From Paenibacillus sp. J5C2022 (GTDB lineage Bacteria; Bacillota; Bacilli; Paenibacillales; Paenibacillaceae): DNA of 64,000 nt. The DNA lies in assembly GCF_025567625.1 (NCBI RefSeq), contig NZ_JAOQJC010000010.1, positions 62,001-126,000 of the forward strand, read 5' to 3'. Positions 26,115 to 36,243 of this stretch are shown piece by piece. A program made the translations under genes and the position numbers. The first letter of the stretch is position 1. Each line of letters begins with the position of its first letter. The notes beneath the pieces are model-generated. The model did not search any database. It saw nothing but the letters and a program-made list of their open reading frames with translations, and was not told the origin of the DNA.

Positions 26115-27026
26115 GTGGCCATCGCGCTCAGGAAAAATGCGAACAGGATCAAGCAAGGCTCTGTCGTCGTTGACGTTGTCTTATTCATCATTACGATCAT
26201 GATTTGTATCGTTACGCTGTATCCCTTCTATTTCGTTATCATTATGTCTATCAGTTCGCCTCTGGAGGCGGCGGGAATGAATGTATTCTGGTATCCCAAA
26301 GGGTTCTTCCTCGGTTCCTATGAACTGATCGTGCAAGATACAAAGATGTGGTGGGCTTACTCCAATACGATCATCTATGTTGTCGCCGGCACCGTACTGA
26401 ACTGCCTGATGGCCGTATCGGGTGCTTATCCGCTTACAGTACGAAACCTCAAGGGGCGCAAATGGGTGGTCGCCTTCCTGCTGATCCCCATGTATTTCGG
26501 AGGAGGATTGATTCCATCCTTCCTGCTGGTATATAAGCTCGGGATGTACAACACGATGCTCGCGGTCATTGTACCCGGCATGGTCAGCATCTGGAACATT
26601 ATTCTCGTCCGAACCTACTTCACGACCATTCCGGACGGGCTTAAGGAGTCCGCCTTCATGGATGGGGCTTCCCACTGGCAGCTGCTATTCCGAATCATCT
26701 TGCCCGTATCAAAGCCCATTATCGCAGTTATCGCCATCTATACGATCGTCGGCATCTGGAACAGCTGGTTCGACGCGCTCGTCTACTTGTCGAATGAGAA
26801 GCTGCATCCGCTGCAGATGTACCTATACCGCGTCGTCGTCCAACAATCGGTCGATCTGAAGACGCTGTCGCTCGGGGACGCGAAGGAAGCGATGACTACG
26901 ATGCTGTCGAACATTCAATTGAAATATGCGATTATCGTGTTTACGACATTGCCCGTTATATTCACCTATCCATTCTTCCAGAAGTACTTCATCAAGGGAG
27001 CGCTAATTGGTTCCTTGAAAGAATAA
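26115..27026 (+). CDS. ABC sugar importer permease, LplC/YtcP-type (locus B)
   Basis: A 303-residue permease with about six transmembrane helices, an EAA-type loop (LKESAFMDGASHWQL) and the conserved ending FFQKYFIKGALIGSLKE. The GTG start at 26115 is used: AGGAGG lies eight bases upstream, and the overlapping ATG at 26113 is in another frame. It is the second gene of the locus B importer operon. Confidence 0.92.
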   Translation: MAIALRKNANRIKQGSVVVDVVLFIITIMICIVTLYPFYFVIIMSISSPLEAAGMNVFWYPKGFFLGSYELIVQDTKMWWAYSNTIIYVVAGTVLNCLMAVSGAYPLTVRNLKGRKWVVAFLLIPMYFGGGLIPSFLLVYKLGMYNTMLAVIVPGMVSIWNIILVRTYFTTIPDGLKESAFMDGASHWQLLFRIILPVSKPIIAVIAIYTIVGIWNSWFDALVYLSNEKLHPLQMYLYRVVVQQSVDLKTLSLGDAKEAMTTMLSNIQLKYAIIVFTTLPVIFTYPFFQKYFIKGALIGSLKE

Positions 27027-27057
27027 TTATGGAGATCTTGCGAGGAGGAATTCAAAA

Positions 27058-28695
27058 ATGAGAAACTGGAAAAAATCGTTGCTCGCTTCGATGGCGACAA
27101 TGATGGTGGTCGGCGTTGTCGCAACGGCTTGCAGCAGCGACAAAGCAATGGAGAAAAGCGGGGGGAACGTCGATTCCGATTCTAAGGCCGCCGTTAAGCT
27201 GAACTTGTTGGGGCCGGGAAAAACGCATAAGCAAATCAAATTCGAAGAGCGGGAAAAATATCCTGTATGGCAGGAAACGATCAAGCTGTTCGATGAAGCC
27301 GGTCTCGACCTTGCATACGAGATCGTCCCGAACGAACAGTACAGTGTTGTCATTAAGACGCGGATGGCGACGGGAAGCGATCTGCCCGATATCGTCAACA
27401 TCTCCAGGCTCGATAATACGACAGTGCTGAATCTGGCGAAGCAAGGCGTCCTGCTCGACCTGAATCCGCTCATCGAGAAGTACAGCAATGGAAATATCAT
27501 GAAGATGTATAACGACGAGTTCCCATTCGCCAAAAAAGCGACCACATCGCCGGACGGGAAAATGTACTGGTTCAGCAACCTGCACAAAAAGACGTACGAA
27601 GGCTCCAAGCCGGCGCCCGTCGGGCTGACTATGCTCATTCGGAAAGATTGGCTTGAGAAGCTTCAGCTCCCGGTCCCAACGACGGCGGAACAATATATGC
27701 AGACGTTAATAGATATACGTGAGAACGATGCGAACGGCAACGGTCAGAAGGATGAAGTGCTGGTCTACGATCCAAGCAACTTCTCCGGCGCGATTGCGCA
27801 ATGGTTCGGGCTTGGAACGGATATCTCCGCAGTCGACATCGAGAACAAGAAGGTTGTATCGCCGTGGTACCAGGAAGGCATCAAGGATTACTTCCGTTAT
27901 CTGCAGCAGCTGGTGGAAGCCGGAGTGCTGGATACGAGCCTCATCGGCGGGTCAAGCGAGCAGAGACAACAGAAAATAACGGAGAACCAGGTCGCTTCCT
28001 TGCATGATTACAACATGATCGAGTGGTATGAGCCGACCATTAAGGGGGGCGGCGAATTCCTCCCGCTTATGCCGCTTAAAGCGCACCCTTCCATAGTGCC
28101 GGCCGCGCAAGTGGAGCCTCCATACCTGGTGTGGGAGAAGTATGCGATTACGAAAGACGCCAAAAACGTGGAAGCAGCCATCAAGTTCTTCGATACGGTA
28201 TACTCTGAACCGTATGCCAGACTTGTCCAATGGGGAATCGAAGGGAAGACCTACACATTGGGAGAGAGCGGGATGGAAGAACGCATAGATGCGGGATCGG
28301 AGGCGGCAAAAGCCGAAACGGGCAATGTCGTCGGGAAGGAGCTCTATGGAGATACGGTATTCCCGCGCGTGCAATTCGACAACGTCGAATCGGAGATTAA
28401 AGGTGTGAAGCAGCCTAAAGGGGAGCACCAGCTCAAGATTATGGATTATAAGCCGTATTACGTCAACATGAACCACAACTATCTGGCGATTCCGGATGAT
28501 GAGCAATTAGAGCGGAAGACGAAAATTTTAACCAACCTGAATACCTATTCTTCCGAGCTGGCGACGAAGCTGGCGCTTGGACAGAAATCGCTCGACAACT
28601 GGGACGATTATATGGCCGATCTGAAGAAGCTGGGACTCGACGAGTTGCTGGAAATCGATCAGTATTTGCATGACAGGTATAATAGCATTCAATAA
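27058..28695 (+). CDS. Extracellular sugar-binding lipoprotein (locus B)
   Basis: A 545-residue LplA-type binding protein. The signal peptide ends with the lipobox ATACSSD, giving a membrane-anchored receptor. A NDANGNGQKDEVLVYD loop matches the calcium-like loop found in the locus A protein. It lies 31 bp after the second permease, with GAGGAGG ahead of the ATG, and 112 bp before the regulator gene. The substrate is an unknown sugar. Confidence 0.92.
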   Translation: MRNWKKSLLASMATMMVVGVVATACSSDKAMEKSGGNVDSDSKAAVKLNLLGPGKTHKQIKFEEREKYPVWQETIKLFDEAGLDLAYEIVPNEQYSVVIKTRMATGSDLPDIVNISRLDNTTVLNLAKQGVLLDLNPLIEKYSNGNIMKMYNDEFPFAKKATTSPDGKMYWFSNLHKKTYEGSKPAPVGLTMLIRKDWLEKLQLPVPTTAEQYMQTLIDIRENDANGNGQKDEVLVYDPSNFSGAIAQWFGLGTDISAVDIENKKVVSPWYQEGIKDYFRYLQQLVEAGVLDTSLIGGSSEQRQQKITENQVASLHDYNMIEWYEPTIKGGGEFLPLMPLKAHPSIVPAAQVEPPYLVWEKYAITKDAKNVEAAIKFFDTVYSEPYARLVQWGIEGKTYTLGESGMEERIDAGSEAAKAETGNVVGKELYGDTVFPRVQFDNVESEIKGVKQPKGEHQLKIMDYKPYYVNMNHNYLAIPDDEQLERKTKILTNLNTYSSELATKLALGQKSLDNWDDYMADLKKLGLDELLEIDQYLHDRYNSIQ

Positions 28696-28807
28696 CACAG
28701 TACTATAAGCTGGATTGGGAATGGCGAACTCCGTTCATCATGCGGACAATTCGTCATTTCCTTCCTTTGTTTCCTGCCAGAGAGCGTTTCGGAAAGGAGC
28801 GGGTCAA

Positions 28808-31042
28808 TTGCGTAAAATCAAATTTGGAAGCGGCGCGTTTCGCAATTTGTTTTTGTCCTATATGGCGATCATGATTATTCCTATTATCGTATTCAGCGCC
28901 ATAAGCGTGCAGCGGAATTGGACGGAGGAGCAAGCGAGGCTGTATGAGCAGCACGAGAGGGATGCGAAGCGAATAGCAAGTATTGTGGACAATAAGCTGA
29001 ACGATCTGAAGTGGATGGGGGAAAATCTTCGCAATGAATTGTGGTTGAAAAAAATGATGCAAGGCACGAACGTATACAATCAGGAATTCGACTTGCTCAA
29101 AATGATCGAGCTTCGAAACGATCTGAATACGGCCATCAGCTCGTTGAACATTCTCTCCTTCGGCATCATCGTTTTTCCCGAGAAGCAGCTTGTGCAGTCG
29201 GCCTGGGGGGAGTTCTCCGAGGAGGAATTCTTCTCGACCGTTGCGATTCCGGAGGGAGATATGCTGCAAGCGATCCGAAGCGCCATGCAAGAGCAGCATT
29301 ATTTCCGAATCATGCCGGCGGGAGCAATCGACGTGTGGGATAGTGCCAAGCATGTCATTCCTGTCATTCAGAGTCTGGAGGCCGTCAATCAACCGAGAGC
29401 TGTCCTGGTTCAGTTTATTGACAGCGCTTACTTGTCGGAGTATATCCAACGCTTCGTCAGTCTCGATGCCAAGAACATATGGATAACGCATGGCGAATCG
29501 TTCGTCTATAGACATATACAAGATACGGAAGAGGGGAGCGCTTCCCGGCGGCAAGAAAGTGTATTCGCGGTGCCTTCCCAAGAAAGCGACTGGCAATACA
29601 ATATGACCTACTTCGACAGTAACGCTATTGGAATCAGCACGCTAGTCGGCTCGCTGACGGCGACGCTTATCTCGATTGCGCTTGGCGCCTGCTGCGCCTT
29701 CTTCCTGGCCAAGCTCACTTACCGTCCGCTTGGTGTATTGTTGAACAAGCTGATGACCGCGATTCGGTACGACGACACCCGCGGCGGGGGCTACTCCGGC
29801 TCCGAGTACAAGTTCATCGAGAAGTCGTTCGAGAGATTGGTAAGGGAGAACCATACGCTTCATGAGACGATGCAGGATTATGAGCATGCGGCCAAGTCTA
29901 GCCTGTATCTGCGCTTGCTGAAGGGTTACTTCGCAGAAGATATGCACATGAGCGAAATAAAAAAATTAGGCATTCCGTATACCGACGATATGTATTATTG
30001 TGTCATGCTTGTCAGCTTCAACGCCGTTCATGATATATCCGACTTCGGGAAACTTCGAAAAATGGAGATGCTCACTATGCTTGTCATAGGAAAGGTCATG
30101 CAACGCTACCGGCTGGAGTTCGAGCTTCTGGAAGTTACCAATGCCGATAAAGCGATCATCGTATCCGCCGCCGCGGCATTCGGGAGCGACAGCATGATGG
30201 AACGAATCGCGTTCGAGGCGGCGTCGGAAATCGAGCAGTCCAGCGGATTTCTCCCCGATGTGCTGCCGGGCAAGGTGGAGAGGGGACTAATCGGGATTAG
30301 TAAATCCTATTATGCGGCGAATGAAAGCTTGCAGTATATGATATTCTCGCGCGGCCATCTGCATGCGATGCAGGAAGAGAAGATCGGGAATGAAGTGGCC
30401 TATTATTATCCGACGGATTGGGAAGTGCAACTGATCAACAATTTGAAGGTTGGCAACCTTGATACCTCGATGCATATTCTGCAGGAAATTAATGCTGAGA
30501 ATGAGAAGCGGCAGTTGTCCGAAGGCAGAATGATCAAGCTGGTGTCTCTCCTTATGGAGACGATGCTTCGGGTGCTGCAAGAGCTGAATCTGGACACGGG
30601 CATTTATGCGAAGCAATTCGCCAATCGAATTAGCGGGTCGGAGCCCGAGGCGTTGTGGAGCTATGTGTACGAAGTGGGTACGTTAATATGCGAACGCAAT
30701 CAGTATTCCAATACGTCGTCGGCGATGGAAGTCGGCGGCAAGCTGCTGCAATACGTCAATCAGAACTATACGCATGCGGACGTATCGTTGAAGAAACTGG
30801 CGGAGATGCATGGCATGTCGGTGTCGAGCGTCTCGAAAATATTCAAGGAAGTGAGCGGCATCAACTTTTACGATTATCTGTGCCGATTGCGAATGGAAAT
30901 GGCCAAGGAATTGCTCCGGGAGCAGAAGCGCGGAATCGACGACATTGCGCACCGGGTAGGCTACGAGAATGTCTATTCGTTCAAGCGCGCCTTCACCCGC
31001 TATGAAGGCATCAAGCCGGATGAATACGCTCAGTTGGGTTGA
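28808..31042 (+). CDS. YesN-like membrane-anchored AraC-family regulator (locus B)
   Basis: A 744-residue regulator with transmembrane helices at about residues 14-34 (LFLSYMAIMIIPIIVFSAI) and 275-300, an extracellular sensor between them, and a C-terminal AraC helix-turn-helix pair (about 640-744; GYENVYSFKRAFTRYEGIKP). It would detect an outside sugar and switch on the importer encoded just upstream. The TTG at 28808 is chosen because AAAGGAG lies eight bases before it; an in-frame extension to 28715 has no ribosome site. Here the regulator follows the importer genes on the same strand, the reverse of locus A. Confidence 0.87.
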   Translation: MRKIKFGSGAFRNLFLSYMAIMIIPIIVFSAISVQRNWTEEQARLYEQHERDAKRIASIVDNKLNDLKWMGENLRNELWLKKMMQGTNVYNQEFDLLKMIELRNDLNTAISSLNILSFGIIVFPEKQLVQSAWGEFSEEEFFSTVAIPEGDMLQAIRSAMQEQHYFRIMPAGAIDVWDSAKHVIPVIQSLEAVNQPRAVLVQFIDSAYLSEYIQRFVSLDAKNIWITHGESFVYRHIQDTEEGSASRRQESVFAVPSQESDWQYNMTYFDSNAIGISTLVGSLTATLISIALGACCAFFLAKLTYRPLGVLLNKLMTAIRYDDTRGGGYSGSEYKFIEKSFERLVRENHTLHETMQDYEHAAKSSLYLRLLKGYFAEDMHMSEIKKLGIPYTDDMYYCVMLVSFNAVHDISDFGKLRKMEMLTMLVIGKVMQRYRLEFELLEVTNADKAIIVSAAAAFGSDSMMERIAFEAASEIEQSSGFLPDVLPGKVERGLIGISKSYYAANESLQYMIFSRGHLHAMQEEKIGNEVAYYYPTDWEVQLINNLKVGNLDTSMHILQEINAENEKRQLSEGRMIKLVSLLMETMLRVLQELNLDTGIYAKQFANRISGSEPEALWSYVYEVGTLICERNQYSNTSSAMEVGGKLLQYVNQNYTHADVSLKKLAEMHGMSVSSVSKIFKEVSGINFYDYLCRLRMEMAKELLREQKRGIDDIAHRVGYENVYSFKRAFTRYEGIKPDEYAQLG

Positions 31043-31197
31043 AGGGGAATGGTGGATGCTGTCGAACTGTCGCCATACGGGAACGCCCGTCCGTTGCATC
31101 CGTATAGTTTTGTGAAAAAATAATGCCAAAACGTGCTGGTCCCAAGTGCCTTGCTGCATATATACTTATAGTATCATCACATTAAGGGAGAATGGAC

Positions 31198-32073
31198 ATG
31201 AAAGAGCTTATACAAAGCATAAAGCACAACGACGGAACTTTTCCTCGGAAAGAGCTGCTGCAAATAATTGAGCGAAAGGAAGAGGCTATTCCGCTATTGT
31301 TGCAGATATTGAAGGATGTTAGAGATGATTACACAATCATTACTGAAGATATGCGTCGGATAGATTTTACATATGCCTATTATTTATTGGCTCAATTCCG
31401 CGTGCAAGAGGCATTCCCCCTCCTGATCGAGTTATTGTCCTTGCCAGGATATATAGCAGATGAGTTGTTCGGCGACTCTATCGCGGAGGACATGGGGAGG
31501 ATATTGGCCAGCACTTACAATGGGGATCTCCCATTACTATATTCCCTTATTGAAAATGAAGAAGCGGACGAATACGCCAGAGGACAAGGGCTGGTTGCTA
31601 TGGTTGCTCTTGTTCATGAAGGGACGTTTTCGAGAGAGTTCGTTTTGGAATACTTTAAGCAACTTATGACAGATAAGCTTACGGAGTCAAGCTATTACTT
31701 TAATTCGGAGATCGTCAGCTGTAGCAATGACCTCTATCCCGAAGAAGTATACCCGGAGATTGAACGACTGTATGACGAAGACATGCTAGATCCTGGAATG
31801 ATTGACTTGGACAGTGTGAAGGAAACATTGGCAAAGTCAAAGGAGATGGCCATTCAATCATATCGTTATAGGTATGAGTTGCTGACGGATACGATTAAAG
31901 AAATGGAGTATTGGGGATGCTTCCAGCTAAAGGAAAAGCTCGACACGCAATCGTTGCTGTCAAGTGTGTCTAAGATGGTATCGCATCCACCCGTCACAGT
32001 CGTCAAAATCGGCCGCAACGATCCTTGCCCATGCGGAAGCGGGAAGAAATATAAAAAATGCTGTGGCGGTTAG
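31198..32073 (+). CDS. DUF1186 domain protein with C-terminal SEC-C zinc knuckle
   Basis: A 291-residue helical protein. The body resembles DUF1186, a HEAT-like helical repeat of unknown function ([36 protein letters not shown]). It ends with a SEC-C zinc knuckle, [13 protein letters not shown], nearly identical to the tail of the protein at 23828 although the bodies are unrelated. SEC-C knuckles bind zinc and mediate contact with ribosomes or other proteins. The ATG at 31198 is seven bases after AAGGGAG; the ATG at 31192 is too close. It is monocistronic with its own terminator. Confidence 0.8.
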   Translation: MKELIQSIKHNDGTFPRKELLQIIERKEEAIPLLLQILKDVRDDYTIITEDMRRIDFTYAYYLLAQFRVQEAFPLLIELLSLPGYIADELFGDSIAEDMGRILASTYNGDLPLLYSLIENEEADEYARGQGLVAMVALVHEGTFSREFVLEYFKQLMTDKLTESSYYFNSEIVSCSNDLYPEEVYPEIERLYDEDMLDPGMIDLDSVKETLAKSKEMAIQSYRYRYELLTDTIKEMEYWGCFQLKEKLDTQSLLSSVSKMVSHPPVTVVKIGRNDPCPCGSGKKYKKCCGG

Positions 32074-32175
32074 CTCAATATGTTGGGACTGGGAGTGCAT
32101 GCTGATGCGTCTCGTCTTCAATTTGACTGGCTTGAAAATGTTAATGAAGAGTAAAGACGAATTTTTTGAGGTAAG

Positions 32176-32226
32176 AAGCAGGCAAGGGAGGGCGGGGCAC
32201 GGATTTGTCCTCTCCGCCTGCTTTTT
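32176..32226 (+). terminator. Intrinsic terminator after the DUF1186/SEC-C gene
   Basis: AAGCAGGC (32176-32183) pairs with GCCTGCTT (32216-32223), with additional GGCGG pairing inside the loop, and runs into CTTTTTC. It lies about 100 bp after the stop. Confidence 0.7.
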
Positions 32227-32350
32227 CTATGGATGGGCCAGTTTGTTTTAAGCTATTGACAATGTAAATTTTAAAGAATAAGATGGAAACTAATAATAAA
32301 TAAGTCGGTTTCCTTAGTTTTTTCTTAACATAAAGCATGAGGTGAGAGAA

Positions 32351-32962
32351 ATGCATGTTCATACGGATAACGGCAATCACGCCCGCATATTGAAGGTGGC
32401 GAGAGATTTTTTCAATACGAGGGGTTACCGGAGCGTGACGATACAAGAGATTGCGGAGCAGCTCGGCATGAGCAAGAAGACGATCTATCAATATTACTCC
32501 GGCAAGGAGGAAATAGCGGAAGCGGTCGTCATGGAGTCGATGTCGCGGCTGGACGAAGCGTCCAAGAGGTTCGATCATGTGGACAAGAATGATTCTCTTC
32601 GCGTCATTAAGGAAGTGCTCATCGAAGTAAGGGAGGAATCGATGCGATTCGGCCCACTATTCCTGAAGGATATGGAGAAGTACCTCCCCGATCTGGCTTC
32701 GCGCTACAAGACGTTCCGAATGGAGAGGCGGGAGAAGGGGGTGCGGCTGCTGCAGAAGCTGCAGGACGACGGTGTCATTGACGACAATGTTTCTGTACCG
32801 CTACTTGCGGAAATCTTGTCGACATGCATGCACGCGCTGGCAACGAGGGATGCAGCATCGGAGCTGCGCTACTCCAGAATGCAAGTGCTGGATACGTACA
32901 TGGACATTTTCTGCAAGGGGATTGCAGCCGGAGGCATTGAAGAAGAGGCAGCTGCGGAGTAA
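32351..32962 (+). CDS. TetR/AcrR-family regulator
   Basis: A 203-residue repressor with an N-terminal helix-turn-helix (IQEIAEQLGMSKKTIYQYYSG, residues about 27-47) and an all-helical ligand domain. The ATG at 32351 follows GAGGTG; an in-frame GTG at 32342 overlaps that ribosome site. It lies 553 bp before the rifampin-phosphotransferase-like gene and 3.3 kb before the exporter, so it may control either; an 8-bp-armed palindrome sits in front of the former. No ligand is evident. Confidence 0.87.
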   Translation: MHVHTDNGNHARILKVARDFFNTRGYRSVTIQEIAEQLGMSKKTIYQYYSGKEEIAEAVVMESMSRLDEASKRFDHVDKNDSLRVIKEVLIEVREESMRFGPLFLKDMEKYLPDLASRYKTFRMERREKGVRLLQKLQDDGVIDDNVSVPLLAEILSTCMHALATRDAASELRYSRMQVLDTYMDIFCKGIAAGGIEEEAAAE

Positions 32963-33220
32963 TGATAACGGGCAGATGCGGAAGTGCACTAATCGAATGC
33001 TCTATTCAGGTCAATTGATCGATCGGTAGAAGTTTACTGCTTTCGCATCAGTTGGCTAAATGGATTATTGGCTATTAAATTTAACGAATCTTGTTGGTGA
33101 GTACAGCTAAATGGATTTTTTCCAGTTGTTTTCTGCCATATGAGTCGAGTTGGCGCATGATCAGGCTAAATAAGTACATGATTTCCATTTGAATAGTGCT
33201 AATCGAAGCTAATCGGTGCA

Positions 33221-33245
33221 ATTAATGACATTAAATCCATTTGGG
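33221..33245 (-). repeat. Dispersed AAATGGATTTAATGTCATTAAT-type repeat
   Basis: Read on the minus strand, AAATGGATTTAATGTC followed by ATTAAT matches the 25-bp repeat at 43795-43819 and 43959-43983 apart from a few bases. A divergent plus-strand copy lies near 33055. Confidence 0.55.
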
Positions 33246-33253
33246 TGGCAATG

Positions 33254-33344
33254 GAAGGTAGGCTTGCGGATAAAGGCAGATTAGTGGATGGATGATGTGT
33301 GAAGGTAGGCTTGCGTATAAAGGCGGATTAGTGGATGGATGCGT
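33254..33344. repeat. Two-copy 47-bp tandem repeat
   Basis: GAAGGTAGGCTTGCG starts at 33254 and again at 33301, each followed by near-identical TATAAAGGC-like and GGATTAGTGGATGGATG segments. It is non-coding. Confidence 0.8.
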
Positions 33345-33465
33345 TGAAGCTGGCATGCGAATAGAAGGATGAGCAGCAGATGGCTGCGGTGAACTGTGTT
33401 CGGGATAGGAAGAAGGCCGCGTTCTTCTCATCCCATGCGCGCGGAAACTGAAAAATACTTTATGG

Positions 33466-33485
33466 TTTCATAGTATTCTATGAAA
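33466..33485. promoter_or_regulatory. Palindromic operator candidate upstream of the rph-like gene
   Basis: TTTCATAG-TATT-CTATGAAA is a perfect 8-bp-arm palindrome about 30 bp before the start of the phosphotransferase-like gene, where a repressor such as the TetR protein at 32351 could bind. Confidence 0.5.
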
Positions 33486-33515
33486 GCCAAATGACGATAA
33501 AGAGGAGAATGGAAG

Positions 33516-36173
33516 ATGGATAAGTACGTTCTATCCTTCAGGGAAATCGATAAATCCTGCTTGCCGTATGTCGGAGGCAAAGGCGCGAATCTGGGCGAGA
33601 TGAGTCAAGCGGGCTTCCCGGTGCCGGACGGCTTCTGCGTGACGACCTACGCCTATCAGGTGCTGCTGCTTGGAAGCGAGGAGATCGGCGAGCTGTTGGA
33701 GCGGCTGGATGAGCTGAGACAGGAGGATAGCGACGGCATAAAGGAATGGGGCGGACGAATTCGGGAGCATATCCTCTCCATGACGATGCCGGAGCAGATG
33801 GAGCATGCGATCCTAGACGCTTGGACGAATTCGGGGAGCGACAAGGCTTATGCGGTGCGCTCCAGCGCAACGGCGGAAGACTTGCCTACCGCGTCATTCG
33901 CCGGTCAGCAGGATACATACTTGAACGTGCGTGGACAGGAGCAGCTGCTGCATGCCGTTCAACGATGCTGGGCGTCTCTATTCACAGATCGAGCCATTCT
34001 CTATCGGATCAAAAACCGCTTCGACCATCGCTCGGTCTTCTTGTCCGTCGTCGTGCAGCAGATGGTATTCCCCGAGGTGTCCGGCATTATGTTCACGGCC
34101 GATCCTATCTCAGGACGCCGCGGCACTGTCTCGATCGATGCCAGCTTCGGGCTGGGGGAAGCGCTTGTGTCCGGTCTTGTCAGCGCGGACCTGTATCAGG
34201 TGCGCGGAGGCAAGCTGCTGAAGAAGCAGATCTCCCGGAAGCGGACGGCGATCTACTCGCTGCCCGAAGGCGGAACGATGACGACGGATATTCCGGAGCA
34301 GGATCAGGAGAAGCAAGCGCTCCGGGATGCGAACATATTGGAGCTGGCGAAGCTGGGGCAGTCGATCGAAGCCCATTACGGCTCGGAGCAGGATATCGAG
34401 TGGGGATTGGAAGGGGATAAGCTGTATATTCTGCAAAGCCGTCCGATTACGACGCTGTACCCCGTACCGGAGCTGCCGGATGAGGAGTGGCGGGTGCTGC
34501 TGTCCTTCGGCCATATTCAGATGATGACCGACCCCATGAGGCCGCTTGCGCTGTCGTTCATCAGCAAGCTGCCGGGATTCCTCAAGGAGGACCCGGATTC
34601 GGTCGACAGCTTCTTCTTCTATCCGTCCGGCGGCCGCATGTTCATCGACTTCACGGGACCGCTGAAGATGAAGCCGGCGCGCAAGGTCATCTTGAAGGTG
34701 CTGGGCAGCATGGATGCGAAGCTGGCTGCGGCGGCTGCTGAAGCCGTACAGCATGAGGGCTTCCAATCCGGGAAGCTGCCGGGCAAGGCTGTGCGACGAA
34801 TGGCAGGCAAGCTTGTGCCGATCGCATTCGACAGAGTCATGCAAGTGATGCGGCACAAGAAGGCCGATCCGGAGAAGGTGGCAGCGTGGGGAGACGCCTT
34901 CATCGAGGAGGCTGTGGTGAAGCACGAACGGGCGATTGCGGAGGCGACGGGGGCTGAGCGGCTCGCCCGCATTCGACAACAGCTTGGCATCTTGCTGCCG
35001 CAGGTCGTCACGAAGGTGGCTACAGGGCTGGTAGTAGGCGTGCAGACGGCGGGCGCCCTGAAGAGAGAGCTGACGAGCTTATTCGGCGAGAAGCAAGCGG
35101 AGCAGTATATGAGCCAGTTGAACAAGTCACTGCCCGGCAATGTGACGTCCGAGATGGGGCTGGAGCTGGGGGATCTGGCCGATCTGGCTCGGCAACACCC
35201 GGAGGTGGCGGAATACCTGCAGCGTGCGGAGGCGAAAGACTTCCAGGAGCGGCTGCTCGCATGCCGCGGAGGCCAAGCGTTCCGGCAAGCGCTGGAGGCG
35301 TTCCTCCGCAAGCATGGCATGCGCTGCTCTGGCGAGATCGACATTACGAAGCCACGATGGTATGAAGACCCTACGCTTATACTGCCATCCCTGCTTAGCC
35401 ATATGCGCACTTCCTCGAACGGGGAGCATCGGCGCAAGTTCCAGCAGGGCGTGAAGGAAGCGGAAGTGGCGGAGCGGCACATTCTGGAGCAGACAGGCGC
35501 TATGAAGCGGGGCAAGCTGAAGAAGGCGATCAAGCGCTACCGGTACTTGATGGGCATGCGGGAGCATCACAAATATGCGGTTATCCGACATTTTGCCCTG
35601 TATAAGAAGGTCATTATGGAAGAGGCTAGGAAGCTGGCGAAGAAGGGCGTGCTGGCGGAGGAGCAAGACGTCTACTTCTTGACAATGGAGGAGCTTATAG
35701 CGCTCGTTGACGGGACGTTCTACCGGGATGTGCGCAGTATGGTCGAGGAGAGGAAGCATCAGCATGAGAGCAACCTGGAGCGCGAGGTGCCCCGCGTCAT
35801 GACCAGCGAAGGGGAAGTGCTGACGGGCAAGGTGAAGGGCGGCAAGGCGCCGGAGGGCGCGCTGGAAGGCACGGCCGTATCTGCAGGCATCGTAGAGGGA
35901 GTTGCGAGAGTCATCATGAAGCCGGAGGACGCGCAGTTGAATGCGGGAGAGATACTGGTCGCTCCGTTCACCGATCCCGGATGGACGCCGCTATTCGCTT
36001 CTGCCGTAGGTCTCGTTATCGAAGTCGGCGGACTGATGTCGCACGGATCTGTCATTGCCCGCGAATACGGCATTCCCGCGGTGGCGGGCATCGATAACGC
36101 AACGTCGGTGATCAAGGATGGAGCCCGCATTCGTCTGAATGGAACGGAAGGGTATGTGCAGATTTTGGAGTAG
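33516..36173 (+). CDS. rph: Rifampin phosphotransferase / PEP-synthase-like enzyme
   Basis: An 885-residue, three-domain phosphotransferase. The N-terminal ATP-grasp part begins KGANLGEMSQAGFPVPDGFC and ends LYILQSRPITTL (about residue 310). A helical middle domain of about 450 residues follows, and the swivelling phosphohistidine domain is at the very end, with His843 in GGLMSHGSVIAREYGIPAV. This order matches rifamycin-inactivating phosphotransferases; true PEP synthase has a PEP/pyruvate domain after the histidine domain, absent here. The reaction would transfer the beta-phosphate of ATP to the drug. The ATG follows AGAGGAGA. Whether rifamycin is the real substrate is not shown. Confidence 0.8.
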   Translation: MDKYVLSFREIDKSCLPYVGGKGANLGEMSQAGFPVPDGFCVTTYAYQVLLLGSEEIGELLERLDELRQEDSDGIKEWGGRIREHILSMTMPEQMEHAILDAWTNSGSDKAYAVRSSATAEDLPTASFAGQQDTYLNVRGQEQLLHAVQRCWASLFTDRAILYRIKNRFDHRSVFLSVVVQQMVFPEVSGIMFTADPISGRRGTVSIDASFGLGEALVSGLVSADLYQVRGGKLLKKQISRKRTAIYSLPEGGTMTTDIPEQDQEKQALRDANILELAKLGQSIEAHYGSEQDIEWGLEGDKLYILQSRPITTLYPVPELPDEEWRVLLSFGHIQMMTDPMRPLALSFISKLPGFLKEDPDSVDSFFFYPSGGRMFIDFTGPLKMKPARKVILKVLGSMDAKLAAAAAEAVQHEGFQSGKLPGKAVRRMAGKLVPIAFDRVMQVMRHKKADPEKVAAWGDAFIEEAVVKHERAIAEATGAERLARIRQQLGILLPQVVTKVATGLVVGVQTAGALKRELTSLFGEKQAEQYMSQLNKSLPGNVTSEMGLELGDLADLARQHPEVAEYLQRAEAKDFQERLLACRGGQAFRQALEAFLRKHGMRCSGEIDITKPRWYEDPTLILPSLLSHMRTSSNGEHRRKFQQGVKEAEVAERHILEQTGAMKRGKLKKAIKRYRYLMGMREHHKYAVIRHFALYKKVIMEEARKLAKKGVLAEEQDVYFLTMEELIALVDGTFYRDVRSMVEERKHQHESNLEREVPRVMTSEGEVLTGKVKGGKAPEGALEGTAVSAGIVEGVARVIMKPEDAQLNAGEILVAPFTDPGWTPLFASAVGLVIEVGGLMSHGSVIAREYGIPAVAGIDNATSVIKDGARIRLNGTEGYVQILE

Positions 36174-36243
36174 GACGAATGAGGAAGAGTAGCGCCAATA
36201 CGGTTGCTGCCCGATACTAGGATGAAGATAAGGTTGTGAGCGG

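Larger units (their letters stand above)
32963..33515. other. Gene-free region with degenerate repeats
   Basis: No credible gene is seen in 553 bp. It contains copies of an AAATGGATTT-type sequence in both orientations (near 33057, 33108 and, inverted, 33221-33245), related to those at 43795-43983. It also holds a two-copy 47-bp tandem repeat (33254 to about 33344) and a palindrome (33466-33485) just before the next gene. Confidence 0.75.

Noticed and set aside
33254..33344. 47-bp tandem repeat as part of a gene
   Set aside because: No frame remains open through both copies with a start and ribosome site.
34110..35533. Minus-strand frames opposite the rph-like gene
   Set aside because: They are GC-driven shadows without family features.
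33516..36173. Genuine phosphoenolpyruvate synthase
   Set aside because: The phosphohistidine domain is at the extreme C-terminus and the PEP/pyruvate-binding barrel is missing, which fits the rifampin phosphotransferase layout instead.
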